Assembly (NCBI GenBank): GCA_022385805.1
Contig: MU277689.1
Coordinates: forward strand, 124,001-188,000
Source of the DNA: Pilatotrama ljubarskyi
Lineage: Eukaryota; Basidiomycota; Agaricomycetes; Polyporales; Polyporaceae
Length of the DNA: 64,000 nt
Reading direction: 5' to 3'
This document shows, piece after piece, positions 22,650 through 34,442 of this stretch. Each line of letters opens with the position of its first letter. Positions within the stretch are counted from its first letter, which is position 1. Position numbers and translations under genes: made by a program. Under the pieces are notes generated by a model. It had not been told where the DNA came from. It made no database searches and worked only from the letters and a program-made list of their open reading frames with translations.

Positions 22650-24049
22650 ATGCGAGTCATTGTGACAGGTACGCGAGTGCTATATTGTCTTGCCCCCTGA
22701 GTAACGGCTCAACGCGGTCATGGCAGGCGCGTCAGGTGTGCTAGGGACTGCTGTGTATGCCGCGTACAAATCGGCTGGTCACACCGTCCTCGGGTTAGCA
22801 CATCTGCATCCAAAGGGAGACCTGAAGCAGCTGGATTTGACCGATGCTGCCGCTACGCAGAACGTGTTCTCAGAGTTCAAGCCGGAATGTGCGTGGTCTT
22901 ACTGTCGGGCATAGCCGCGATTCGCAAGTGACTAACTTGCTGCAGGGGTCATTCATTGTGCTGCGGAAAGGCGTCCGGATGTCGCAGAAAAGGTCTCCGT
23001 ACCGGCATGCATGCGCTTAGCTGCCAAACTGAACGTATATGAGTAGGACCCAGAAGCAGCGCGGAAAGTCTGTGCACACGAAGGACCTCAGTAGCAAGGA
23101 GAATCGCCGCTCATACATGATCTGGCATCCCACAGCTCAACGTCTCCGTCCCCGAGAATCTAGCCAAGCTCTCCAAGGCACTCAAGTTCAAACTCGTATA
23201 CATCTCGACGGGTGAGTCCTAATGGGTCTCATGGGCAGCTCAGCTGCTGATGCCTCCGCTGGCAGACTACGTATTCGACGGGACGTCTCCGCCGTACACC
23301 CCTTCGTCACCTACGAACCCGTTGAACTTGTACGGCCAGACGAAGAGGGACGGTGAGCTAGCCGTGCTTGGGGTCACAGGCAGCCATTCCATTGTCCTCC
23401 GCGTGCCGGTCCTGTGAGTCGAGCCTTTCTTCGAACCTGGAAGCGAGTGGTGAACTTACCGGACCAACAGATATGGTCCCGCACCGAAGAACTCCGATAG
23501 CGCCGTCAATATCCTTCTGGACGTAGTGAGCGACCAGAGCGGCAAGCAGTACAAGATGGACCACTACGCGACGCGCTACCCCACCAACGTCCTCGACATC
23601 GCCGACTTCCTCGTCCGGCTCAGCAGTGCGTATACCGCCTTTCATGATGCCTCGTTACTAGCACTCTTGCGCTGACGCGAATGCGACGCTCACCGCGCAG
23701 CGCTCCCCCATTCACGCGTGATCCCGCCCATCCTGCACTACTCCGCGGGCGAGCCGTTCACGAAGTACGAGATGTGCCTCGTCTTCGCGCGCATCCTCGG
23801 CCTGCCGCACTCGCACATCATCGCTGACGCTGAGCCGCCCAAGGTTCGTCTTCACTTACCCCCTCCCCCTCCCCCTTACCCTTGTGGCATGCCTGACTGA
23901 CGATGGCCGTCATGCAGGACGGCACGCCGCGGCCGCGCGACTGTCAACTGTATACGCGCGAGACGGAGGACCTTATGGAGGGATACGGAGGCCTTGGCTG
24001 GACGCCGTTCGAGGAGTGGTGGACGGAGTACTTAACGAAGAAGCAGTGA
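22650..24049 (+). CDS. NAD(P)-binding RmlD/MAT2B-like protein
   Basis: Nine exons (22650-22668, 22727-22888, 22946-22992, 23047-23067, 23136-23211, 23266-23413, 23471-23625, 23701-23843, 23918-24049) encode 300 residues. The Rossmann dinucleotide loop is TGASGVLG (G7, G10, G13) right at the N terminus. The extended-SDR catalytic pair is Y131-x3-K135 (YGQTK), preceded by YISTDYVFDG. The fold and size fit dTDP-4-dehydrorhamnose reductase and the closely related regulatory beta subunit of methionine adenosyltransferase (MAT2B). Fungal members of this type are usually annotated as MAT2B-like, so a role in S-adenosylmethionine supply is plausible but not shown. Exon 4 is only 21 nt. Confidence 0.85.
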
Positions 24050-24396
24050 ATCGCGCATAGCCAACGGATCATTAAATGTACGATTACACCGCGCGTATGG
24101 GACTTCAGTATGCGCGTAACGATATGAAGCTTTGTTTGCATGTGGTGATCTACAGCTGGTCAAACGCGCGTGTACGAAGTAACACGGGGGAATACAATAC
24201 AGTGTTACCAAGTGGGGATGAGCGCGTCGATGCGGTGTGCCGCGTGGGCTCGGAGATGACGCGCATGAACCGGCGCTACTGCGCTGCAAGCTACGCGGGG
24301 TAGCTGAGCTTGCCCACTGACTTTCACCACCGTCTCACTAATTGACACCCTCACTCGCCTGTGGGCTATTGGAGAACATAGACAACGTCGGGAACC
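24050..24396. other. Short intergenic region
   Basis: 347 bp between two genes on the same strand; presumably 3' UTR plus the VPS16 promoter. Confidence 0.4.
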
Positions 24397-27300
24397 ATGA
24401 CGGAGCATCCGACGCTCTCATGGGAGGCCATGCAAGACGGCTCAGTCTTCTACAGACGGCACCAGCTCTACTCCATCCCAGGCAAGCTCCCCGGAGACCT
24501 CCAAGACTTCATCGTCGCTGGCTGTCGTTATGGCGGACCGATTGGTTCGTGACTCTGGGTTTTGCATGCATATATGCGGCCGTGCTAACGCGCTCTCAGC
24601 TCTGATGCGGGATACGTCGAAGCTCGTCGCGCTCGGCCGCGGCGCGCCCGCATTCTCCAAAGCTCAGATACAGGTCTACTCACCCGCCGGCGAGGGCCTC
24701 TTGCTGTTCAGTGTGGATACTCCTCCTGCGTCTGCATCTGACCCCCAGCTGACACGCGCGCATAGTGGGACCAGGCGAAGATCATCCGGTTCGGTTGGAC
24801 GGGCGACGAACGGCTCGTGGTGCTCAACGAGGAAGGCGTGTACCGCGTATATGACCTCCAGGGGGAGTACCAGCAATATTCGCTCGGGAGTGAAGCCGGA
24901 GAGACGGGCATCATCGATGCAAGGATACATGAGACGGGGCTGGTCGCGCTGACCGGGTCTCTCACATTTCTGGAGGTCAAAGAGTGGACTGGCGGGAAGC
25001 CGCTTACTCTCGCGAATCCAGGTGAGCATTCAGGAATCCTAGGTCAAAAGCGTCGCGAACCCCTGTAGGCCTGTCGCAGCCACCGCAATCCTGGACGGTC
25101 ATCCCACCAGACCAGACCATTTCGCGGCACGTCGAGGTCCTCCTCTCCGTGGACGCGACCATCTACAGCGTGGACAACCTCGAGAGCCTCGACCAGCGCA
25201 TCTCCCGCGGGCCGTTTACGCACATGTCTCCATCACCTAATGGCAAGTCACTGGCGCTGTTGACCTTTTCGGGCTTGCTGTGGGTCGTCTCGACGGACTT
25301 CCAGCGCAGTCTAGCGGAGTTCGACACGACGAGCGTGGCTGGGGCACAGGGCGACGTCCTGCAGGTCGAGTGGTGCGGGAACGACGCCGTGCTTGTTACT
25401 TGGAGCCATCTCGCAGTCCTTGTAGGCCCATTCGGTGATACACTGCAGTGCGTGCATGAGCCTGAAGCTTTGTCGGAGTACTGAGCTTCACGCATGCGCA
25501 TTTTCCTGCAGATACTTCTATTCCGGGTCTACTTTCACCGTGACCGAGCCAGACGGAGTTCGCATCATTGGTCCCGACACCTGCGACTTCATTCAGAAAG
25601 TGCCAGGTAAGCCTCCTTGACTCTCAGTCGTAAGAGCCGAGGCTGAATAAACACAGCCTCGTCTGTCTCTGTGTTCCGCCCCGGCTCAACGTCACCCTCG
25701 GCCATCCTCTTCGATGCATACGAGAACTTCTCCCGGCGGTCACCCAAGGCAGACGAGAGCATTCGCAGCATCCGCCCGGAGCTGGCAGCCGCTGTAGACG
25801 AGTGCATCGATGCTGCGGCGAGAGAGTGGGAGCCTTACTGGCAGAGGCGACTGCTCAATGTGCGTCTTCTCAACCCACAGGCCCGCTGACAAGTGATGGG
25901 CTCATGTACCGCGCATACAGGCTGCCAAGTTCGGGCGGTCGTTCCTGGACCTGTACGATCCGTCCGACTTTGTCCACGTCGGGCAGGCTCTCAAGGTCCT
26001 CAACGCGGTGCGGTTCTACGAGATCGGCATACCGCTATCGTATGCTCAGTACGTCCGCACTTGTGGTTCGCGAGCGTACGTGCTCATGGGGCCCATCCTC
26101 TAGGTATACGCAACTCTCGCCCTCTCACCTTATATCTCGCCTGCTCTCCCGGAACCTCCACCTCCTCGCGCTCCGAATCTCCTCATATCTCTCGCTTCCG
26201 CCAGATGCGGTCCTGAAGCACTGGGCATGCGCGAAGATACTGCGCTCGAAGCCGACCGCGACAGGCTCAGGCAAGAATGCGGAGCTGGATGGGGACGACG
26301 CTCTTTGTCGGACCATCGTCGAAAAGTTCGAGAAGCTCGGAGGCGGCGGAGTGAGCTACGCCGACATCGCGAAACGCGCTTGGGAGGTGGGACGAACGGC
26401 GCTCGCGACAAAGGTACGTAGGACGGATTGCGAGTATTTAGTTGCTGGCGCTCTGACAGATCTGGTATCTAGCTGCTAGACCACGAGACGAAGGCTTCCG
26501 ACCAAGTACCACTGCTGCTTAGCATGAAGGAAGACAAGCTCGCACTCACGAAGGCCGTGGAGAGCGGTGACACCGACCTAGGTATGTACCACCAAGACTC
26601 CACGCTTTGCGTCGTTTCAACATGTTTTTTTACAGTATACCACGTCCTACTGCACCTACAGAAACGCTTGTCCCTTGGCTCGTTCTTCCGCCTCATCGAA
26701 GAGGGCGGACCGCGCCTTGCGCTGGCGAGTAGGCTGTTACAAGTATATGCGCGGGAGCAGAACCGGGATATGCTCCGCGACTTCTACTATTCCGATGACC
26801 GAAGAGTCGAGAGTGCGGTATTGTGCCTCGAGGATGCTGCGAAGAGCTCGGTATGCAGTGTCCAATCGCAGCCCATCCCAACAGCCGTACTGACAGCACT
26901 AATATCTCGTAGGATCCTACGGCCAAGATCGCATCCGTCAAGGCGGCCCAGAAGTTCTTCTCCGAGGACAAAGACCGTTCCTTCGAGGCCAAGGTCAACT
27001 CCACTGTCATCATTCCGAGGGGCACGCACTGATCTTTCCCATGGTCGCAGATGATGGATGAGAGCGTGCGCTTGCTCACCCTGCAGCAACAGCTCGAGAA
27101 AGAAGCGGACGGCAAGATCGCCTTCTTCGGTCTCAGCGTGAACGAGACCCTCCGCACCTGTCTCGTCAACGGCATGTCGAAGCGCGCGGACAAGATCAAG
27201 TCTGACTTCAAGGTCCCAGATAAGCGGTATGCGCTTCTAAATGCACGCTTCAGACCGACTAGCACCGACTGATAATCATTGTGCATTAGCTTCTGGTATG

Positions 27301-27671
27301 TAAAGCTACATGCGCTGACCGAAGTGCGCGACTTCGAGGGACTCGAAGTCTTTGCTCGGTCGAAGCGTAGCCCAATAGGCTACGAGGCTTTCGTCAAGCA
27401 TCTCGTGGATAAGGGTCATCAGAAAGAGGCAGCCTCCTATGTCCCACGCTGCGACGCCCCTAAACGCGCCGACTTGTATGTTCTGTGCGGGGACTGGCGG
27501 GCGGCAGCAAAGGAGTGCAAAGATCGGGGAGACAAGGCAAAACTCGAGTATGTCGCTTTCTCTCGAACACCTTCACAACTTGCTGAAAGAGATTGTAGGC
27601 AACTGAAGAAGTCTTGTCCGAACTCCTTGATAGCGAGGGAGCTGGACCAAGTCGCAGCGTCTATGAAGTAG
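24397..27671 (+). CDS. VPS16: Vacuolar protein sorting protein 16 (HOPS/CORVET core subunit)
   Basis: Fourteen exons (24397-24544, 24600-24712, 24766-25021, 25069-25447, 25512-25606, 25657-25859, 25921-26048, 26104-26413, 26473-26581, 26636-26850, 26913-26993, 27051-27226, 27290-27547, 27599-27671) encode 847 residues, the usual VPS16 length. The N-terminal beta-propeller (Vps16_N, about 1-410) shows [24 protein letters not shown]; the C-terminal alpha-solenoid (Vps16_C, about 510-840) shows [18 protein letters not shown] and FWYVKLHAL. The protein is the shared core of the HOPS and CORVET tethers that drive endosome and vacuole fusion. All 13 introns keep frame. Its stop is only 131 bp from the stop of the convergent SPX-EXS gene. 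Confidence 0.93.
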
Positions 27672-27802
27672 CTGATCTAGTGCGAAAGCGGGAGCCATCC
27701 AGATACTATAGATACGATGATACCCTTCTACCGCTGCAGGACGGCCCGCCGCCATGCATCGAGTACTGTACGTCTCAAGACCCTGCTTTTTCAGCGAGTT
27801 TC

Positions 27803-30800
27803 TCATGCATCCACTCCGGCCGCGGTGCGATCTGATCCTGAGCCTCCGCGGCCGCGCTTCCACGACCTGCTTGAGGTGCTCATGCGATCGTTCGCATCGT
27901 CTTCGTCGTCACCGTCGGAGTCGTGCGAAGGCTCGTCGTAGGAGTAGGGGAGCGGGACCTCTCGAGTGACCCGGTACTGATCAATGTTACCGAGGTGCTC
28001 GTTCTCCAGACGTACTGTAGTCACATTGACAGTGAGTTGGCAGAATTGCGCCTAGAGGCCTGGGACACGTACGGAAGTTCCACTGCCAGCGGCGGAGAGC
28101 CTCCAGCATCCCAGCAATGAACGTTCTGAGGATAAAGTCTGGCCCATCTTCTGGGATGTATATCACCCAGATGAAGCGTATTAGGATGTTGGTGATCTGG
28201 GATGTCGTCGATGGACTGTTCACATGTGGAGGAGCTGTGAAGGACTCACTATAGCGAAGTAGTAGAACTATGCAATGGAAGGGATTAGTCACCAGACCGA
28301 GAATTGCGACGATGTCCTACGCTTACTGGTATATGGTTTGTGTACAGTAAACTCGGTCGGAGGAAGGGGTATGGGGCATGTGGGCGTAGCAGGGACCAAT
28401 CCATCAGGAGGTCCTACCCATCAAGATAAGTAAAGCGCAGACATCAGGCTTAAGTAGTAAGAGGATACGTACCCATGCACCCGCATATAGTGAGTAGTTG
28501 GTTGCGAAAACGCACCAAATAACGAAGATAGGTCCGCGCTTGCCTCCTGGAAAGAACTCAGTGCTGAGGAGCTCGGAGGTGTAGACGAGCTCACCTTGCT
28601 CCCTCCATAGAAAGTAGAAGAGGTACTGAATGATTCCAGATCCGTACTTCCCACCCTACCCATTTCATGAGCAGCTTGGACGTGGATCGAGAAGAAAAGA
28701 GCGAAACACGTACGTTGATCAGGTGAGTGATGAGGCGCGAGTCGACCCAACGCTTCACGCTCTGCACGAGACGGACGAGGAGCGGCAAAGACGCGAGAAG
28801 GAAGGCGACGCCCCAGCGCGGTCCCGGATTCGAGGTGCAGTGCCTCCAGGTGTCATCAATGCCTCTAGCGTATACACATCCGACAAAATAGAGATTTGAC
28901 AGCGTGAAGACAAGGCTGCAGAACTGATCTCTGTTATCACAAAGCCCTTGAGTTGCTGCAATACGCAAGAGAGCACTCGACGAACTTACCCCATCCAGAA
29001 GTCCGCGAACTGATCGCAGCCACAACGCTCGGTGAGTACCATATCCAACTCTATCTAATAATGATGATACCTCACCTCGACACGGTGCAAACCAGACGTG
29101 AGCAATTTGCTGACGTTCTTGATCAACCACCACCGGGACGACTTGAACATGACCGGTAGGGGATTGAACATCACCAACGCCGTGAAGGCGAGCCACAGGA
29201 GAGGCCACGTCGTGGGTGCAACGCTATGGGAACCCACTTGCGCAAACGATAGCCAGAAAGCATAGCAAAGCAACGAGAGCAAGAAAGCCGGAATCTGGTA
29301 GACAGCGGTGAGTACAATGCGACGCAGTCAAGGACCCAGTGACGCACCTCAAAATATACACGATGATCCATCCGAGTGCGTATATCCAGTTCTGTGATGC
29401 TTCGATCAGTGGGCCCAACGAAAGCACTAGCTGTAAGTCACCACGCACCGAAAATGAAAACATAGTTGATGCGAGCCCGCGCCCAAACCAAGAGATTTGT
29501 CCCAACCAGGAGAGCGAAGAATGTAGGGATGAAGAAGACAGCGTATATGTACATCAGACCGTCCCAGCCTGGGATCGCGGCTCGTGTCTCCGGGCGGAAA
29601 CCTAGAGAGCAGAGCGTGCAAAGTCAATGCATGGGTCAGTACAGCGATAGAGGTCGACCGACTTCGATAGAGCCCATCGGCAAGAGCAGGGACGGCTAGG
29701 CCGACACACATGCCCGTCCGGAAGGTGCTAAAATGATGGCTTGTGTGCTTGGTGCCGCCACGGAGGCGCGCGAGCGCTTTCTTCTTGTCTCCCCGTGCTG
29801 TAAATAGCGCATCTAGTTGATTGTACCCATCACAGGTTAAAATGCTGCACTTACCAAACCTGGCAGCGAAGAGCGCCTCCATATCGCGGATAAGGGAGTC
29901 CACTGTGGCCCCCGAAGAAAAGGCACTGGGCTCGATCTTCTCCTTCGTATATGCCTGCTGCGCTGGGATCTACGCGATGGTGAGAACATGGCAGGAAAGG
30001 CACGCATGTAGCCATACATGGGTCACTTTCTCGAACTTCTTCAGAGCCTTCCGGAAGCCAATTAGGTTGAGAGTCTAGGGCATGGCTGAGACGTGAGTCT
30101 ATGTGCAAGACACAGCCAGCAATTCCGCGTACCCGATAGTTGTTGAGAAGCTCCAAGCCTCTAGTACCAATGGATCAGAGAGAGTGCGCGACGGCGACAG
30201 TGAGTATGTCGCTCACCGGTAGCATTCCAAGACGGCCTTCTTGAGCTGCTTCTTTGCATGCTGATACTCTTCCGGGTCGTATCGCAGCGCAGCACCGCCA
30301 GTACTACCGTTCCTCGTGGGTGAGCTTGAAGACTCCCCCTTGTCACCGTCCACCTCTGCGTCCATCTCTGTGCCCTTCTTCTGCACATCCGCCGAGACTG
30401 GCCCAGGACGGAAGTGAAAGAGCGCCTGAACGCTCTTCGCAGCGCCGGTGGTACGCCACTTCGACCGACTGACACTGCCTTCAGGGCTACTCTGGCCGTC
30501 CTTTGTCGTCTCCTCTTCCCCGCTACCGCTCTCCATCTGCTTCACCGCCGCCTTTGGCATCTCGGGTTCGATCACCGTGTCGGTCCCGCTGATTACGCGC
30601 CCTTCTTCGGAGCCGTCACTGTGGGTGCCCGGGGACTGCTTCCGTGTCTTCGTGCCCTTCTGGTAACTAGGTCGAGCCTGGCGGGCTTTACGGCGACGAA
30701 TGAGGATATTCGGGATGATGGGGGTCGTGAGGGGAAGCGGAAGCCAGGAGTATGGCGTGGCTGCAATCGGATGGGCTTCCTGAAGATCATGAGGATGTCA

Positions 30801-31931
30801 TCAGAGGCACGGAAGTCCAAGGACTGGGAAACTGTCTTACGTAGAAAGCCCGTCTGTGGTCCTGGAGCTCTTGAAGCTGCTCCTTCAGCAGGTTCCCTCT
30901 AACACGTATGTGTTGGTGTTACGTTTAGGTGATTGCACGATGGTGGACACGTACCGATGTCTCATCTCGCGTTCGCGTTCGCAGTAGAAGCTCTCAACCT
31001 TGTCCAGCTCTTCGTCGAGCTTGTCAAAGAACGCACGTTCCACCGGGGTCAGCTGCGGGAGTAACTCCATAAGAGGGATCGGATGCCGCAGGTCAAATCG
31101 GGGACGCTCATAGTCGAATCCCGCCGAGCCTCTTTGAGAGTTTGTACGCTGGGGATGTTGTGCTGAGAACGCTCTTCCAAGCATCCCGGTCACTGTCGTG
31201 CTTCTGCCACGCGTCTTGGGTAGTGCACTGGGTTCTACTGTTGTGGAACGCGGGCCAGGATCCGGACGTTTCGACTCGTGACCAGCATGCCCCGGATCAG
31301 AGTGGAACTCGTTAGGATCCCCCGGGATGACTGCGGGTGCGTCCGGGCCTGTGCCCAAGTTTACTCCCAAAGTATGCGCGCTTTCTACGCGCGGGGTGCT
31401 GGACGAGGTCGCAGAGTCGCGTAGGTCATTCATGGTCGAGGTAATATTCAGGGATCGTCGTGAGGGCGGCCGCCCGTTTGCTTCTGAGCCATGGCTAGTG
31501 CTGAAGCGTGGCAAGGGGAGCAATGAAGACGATCCTCCATCTTTACCAATTCCAGCCGCAGCCTGGTGCGCACGTCTGATCGCGGTGATACGCTTCTTTA
31601 GTCCGCGGTAGTCTCTAGAAAGGGAATGAGCAGCGTTCAGCCAATTGTCCAGAACCAACGAGTCCCGCTATGTCGCTCAGCCATGAAGATAGGCATACTG
31701 CGACGACCCAAATCACGACGAACAAAAACACGACTAAACGTTCACTTACATGTAGGCTTTCTTCCACTCGGGCGTCTAATTCAAGGAACATGAGGCACGA
31801 GCACTCGATGTGAAAGCAGTGGTGCTGCTCACCTGAGTCTCCTCGAGGTATCTGTCATTACGAGTGGCGACGCGGCATGTTAGTGGAGCATATAGGCGTA
31901 ATCCTCCTTTGGCGTACCGTGCAAACTTCAT
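27803..31931 (-). CDS. SPX-EXS phosphate exporter, SYG1/XPR1 type
   Basis: Twenty-one exons on the minus strand (31918-31931, 31833-31851, 31750-31775, 30955-31614, 30841-30898, 30217-30779, 30133-30160, 30018-30074, 29855-29969, 29663-29797, 29449-29601, 29348-29391, 29076-29294, 28990-29009, 28714-28930, 28595-28655, 28473-28546, 28327-28413, 28250-28267, 28073-28196, 27803-28014) encode 967 residues. The protein starts MKFARYLEETQTPEWKKAYI and continues into the helical SPX inositol-pyrophosphate sensor (interrupted by Ser-rich insertions up to about 500). The multi-helix EXS domain follows, with FRPETR, the repeated membrane helices, SRWWLIKNV, DFWMGDQFCSL and IPEDGPDFILRT. Family members export phosphate across the plasma membrane or Golgi. 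The tail is acidic and Ser/Arg-rich. The very short first exons (14, 19 and 26 nt) are needed to build the SPX N terminus. Confidence 0.92.
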
Positions 31932-32701
31932 GTCAGTCGTGGGATTTTCGTGCAACACACTGGTACGTTTGCCCCGTAGCGAGTTTCCGAGGCTGTGAAC
32001 CTCAAGAACAGTGCCAAGATACGTTGAATTAGAAGAAGAGAAAGCAAAGACGTGTACTGGTCTGGTCCTGGTGGAGGACGGAGAGAAAGGCGAGAGTGTG
32101 AGCGCACGCGAGTGACTTCACCGCGAGTCGCCAGATCTCAGATCTGCACGCTCTCCTCCCACGTGCTCGAGAAATGTACCTTTTTCGGACCTCACTCTCG
32201 CCGGGTAAGTTGTTGCACTTGCTCTCCCTCTCAGTCCTCCACGAACGTTGGCGGGCGTGATCGTCCGAGTGCAGCAGACTGCTGAGGGCGAGCCGCCAAT
32301 GAGGCTGAGCTCATGTGTCACTCAGACTGCCTATCATGCACCCATGGAGTCGACAGAGTACAAGTGCTTCTCGCTCAGGGAAGTACTCAGCGGTCACTGA
32401 CCACATGAGCGGAAGGATGACTGAGTGACGGCTGCAACAGCAGCAGTGCGCATACATAGATATACTATCTGCATATGTGTCGACGAGCAAAGGACAGCAT
32501 GGGATGTCAACGAGAGCCAAGCGAGGAGGGATCGGGGCGTACGGGTGCGTACAACGGAGGTATGTTACTGTGCAAAATGTGTACATAGAACGTGAAGGGT
32601 CCATTATCGTGAACGAATAGGCGTCGCGGGAGGGGGAGGATCAGGGAAGTGGCGGGGCGGGCGACGGGATGTAGTCGGGTCCAGTCCGTCATATATCAAT
32701 G
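31932..32701. other. Intergenic region
   Basis: About 0.77 kb between the SPX-EXS start and the arrestin-like stop. No gene is seen. Confidence 0.45.
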
Positions 32702-34442
32702 TCATGAGATGCGCAAGGGCACGCGTGCGCGCATCTGGTCCTGCCCGAAGATCACAGAGACCTCGAGGTAGTACTGCAGAGCATGCGTGAGCAGACCGCC
32801 GGTGAGTGTGCACGACGGATAAGTCAGCTTACCTTGACACGCAACCCGGCCCAATCGAAGGCTGGGAGCAGACTCTTGTCGAGCTGGATCTTGCCCTTGT
32901 ACAGGCCATCGGGCAACGACGCGTGTGACTCCAGCGGTGGATGCTTCTGGTGCGGCTCGCAACGGTATCTCGGTCGCTTCGGAAACCCAATGCATACGTC
33001 GACGTGCAGAGCACGCGTCTCGTGCACACCAGGGGAAGGCAGCTGAGGCAGCGGCTTGTCTTTCGGCGGTATTCGACCCCTCGTGAGCGATGCAGGGGCG
33101 CTCCGGACGGCGACAACGCGCTTGAGCAGCCTCCGGGACGCAACCGGGGGGAATTCAGACTCGTCACTGGATGTCGATGGCGTTCCTGTTGGAGATGGCG
33201 TGGCATACAGTGGTGTGACCGGGTCTATCCGGATCTCCCGTTGTAGTGATACGGAGACCGTCGCGTCAGAAGCGATTTCGCGCGCCAGGGTTGCGGATCG
33301 AGGGGTTGTGGTGTAAACCACAAAGTACGGTATTGAGCCCGACCGCGAGAACGTCGCCGGATGTGGCAGTGTTACCTGTTGGAGACGTTGAATATCTGGG
33401 ACAGCTCAGAGGTATCCCGTAGATCATGACTTACAGCGCACGCAAAGGGTAGGGGTCGGTCCGACCTGAGAGGAATCTCTAGCCAGGATTCCTTCTGCAT
33501 TGTTAGTCCGTCCAGAGACTGAAAGTCGGGCTCGGGTTGGTAGAGCATCGGTGCTTCGACACTTCGCCCGTCCATCAGCATCAGCACAACGTAAAAGAAG
33601 AGATCGTAAATGAAATGCTCACAAAGCACGATCAATGCCGTCCGCAGCCTCCCATGTTGCCACGACAGCGTACGACACCTCCGCGCGTTCGACGCAGGCG
33701 CGGCCGCGAGGTCCGCACTCGCCCACGGCGACCGAAGAAAATGTGGGCGGGAGCTCCTGCCCCGAATGCTCGGACCGCGGGATCTCAAACGAGAAGGGAA
33801 CTGGCCGAAGAGCGCCCTTCAGACTCGTCTGACTGGGCCGGCGCTCACGACGGTAGCGCACGCTGGCGGCGAACGCGTCCCGCAAGGAGGTGGTCGACCG
33901 AGGGCTCTCCAGTTCTCCTGTCGGACGAGTCTCCGAACAAGAGAAGAAGACGTGTCGATGGCGATCCGGACGCGCGAGCTCGGCATAATCTTCGGTTGGC
34001 CCCGCATTGGGAGACATGTACACGAAGGTTCCTTGTAGCTGACGGTGGCACCCACAAGTCAGATTCATGACAAGATTGACATGGTGGACTACGTGCCCGT
34101 ACTTACGGATATGGTCAAACGGCCAGGCATGGCACACAGGCCGACGTCTAGTAACACCGACCCTGTCACCTTGTCGTGATCCCCGAACACAGGCAATGAT
34201 TGGGCCGCATCGTAGCCCTTGCCTCGGTGGACCTTGACTGAAGGACTCCGCACATGCACCTCCACTTGTGAGGAGCTGCAGACGCGGTCACGTTAGCAAC
34301 TGGACCCGATGTGCGTGGCAACGTAGAGGACTCACCGAAAGACCGACGTGTGCGGATATTCCGGCTGCGGGGGCAGCGAAGGTGAGTCCTTTTCCCGAGC
34401 GGCATTGGGGTCAACGCGAAGGATGGGCCGGCGAGAGAGCAT
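32702..34442 (-). CDS. Arrestin-like domain protein
   Basis: Six exons on the minus strand (34336-34442, 34107-34275, 33623-34038, 33435-33561, 32833-33375, 32702-32773) encode 477 residues. The arrangement (an N-terminal beta-sandwich with VHVRSPSVKVHRG and GSVLLDVGL, a central segment with SFEIPRS, then VEAPMLYQPEP, SWLEIPLRSDRPLPFA and IPYFVVYTTTPRS, ending YYLEVSVIFGQDQMRARVPLRIS) follows the arrestin N and C sandwich pattern used by fungal alpha-arrestins and arrestin-like proteins. Such proteins bind membrane cargo, and many recruit Rsp5-type ubiquitin ligases; I see no PPxY motif, so that role is not supported here. Exon frames close at every intron. The function is inferred from the pattern only. 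Confidence 0.72.
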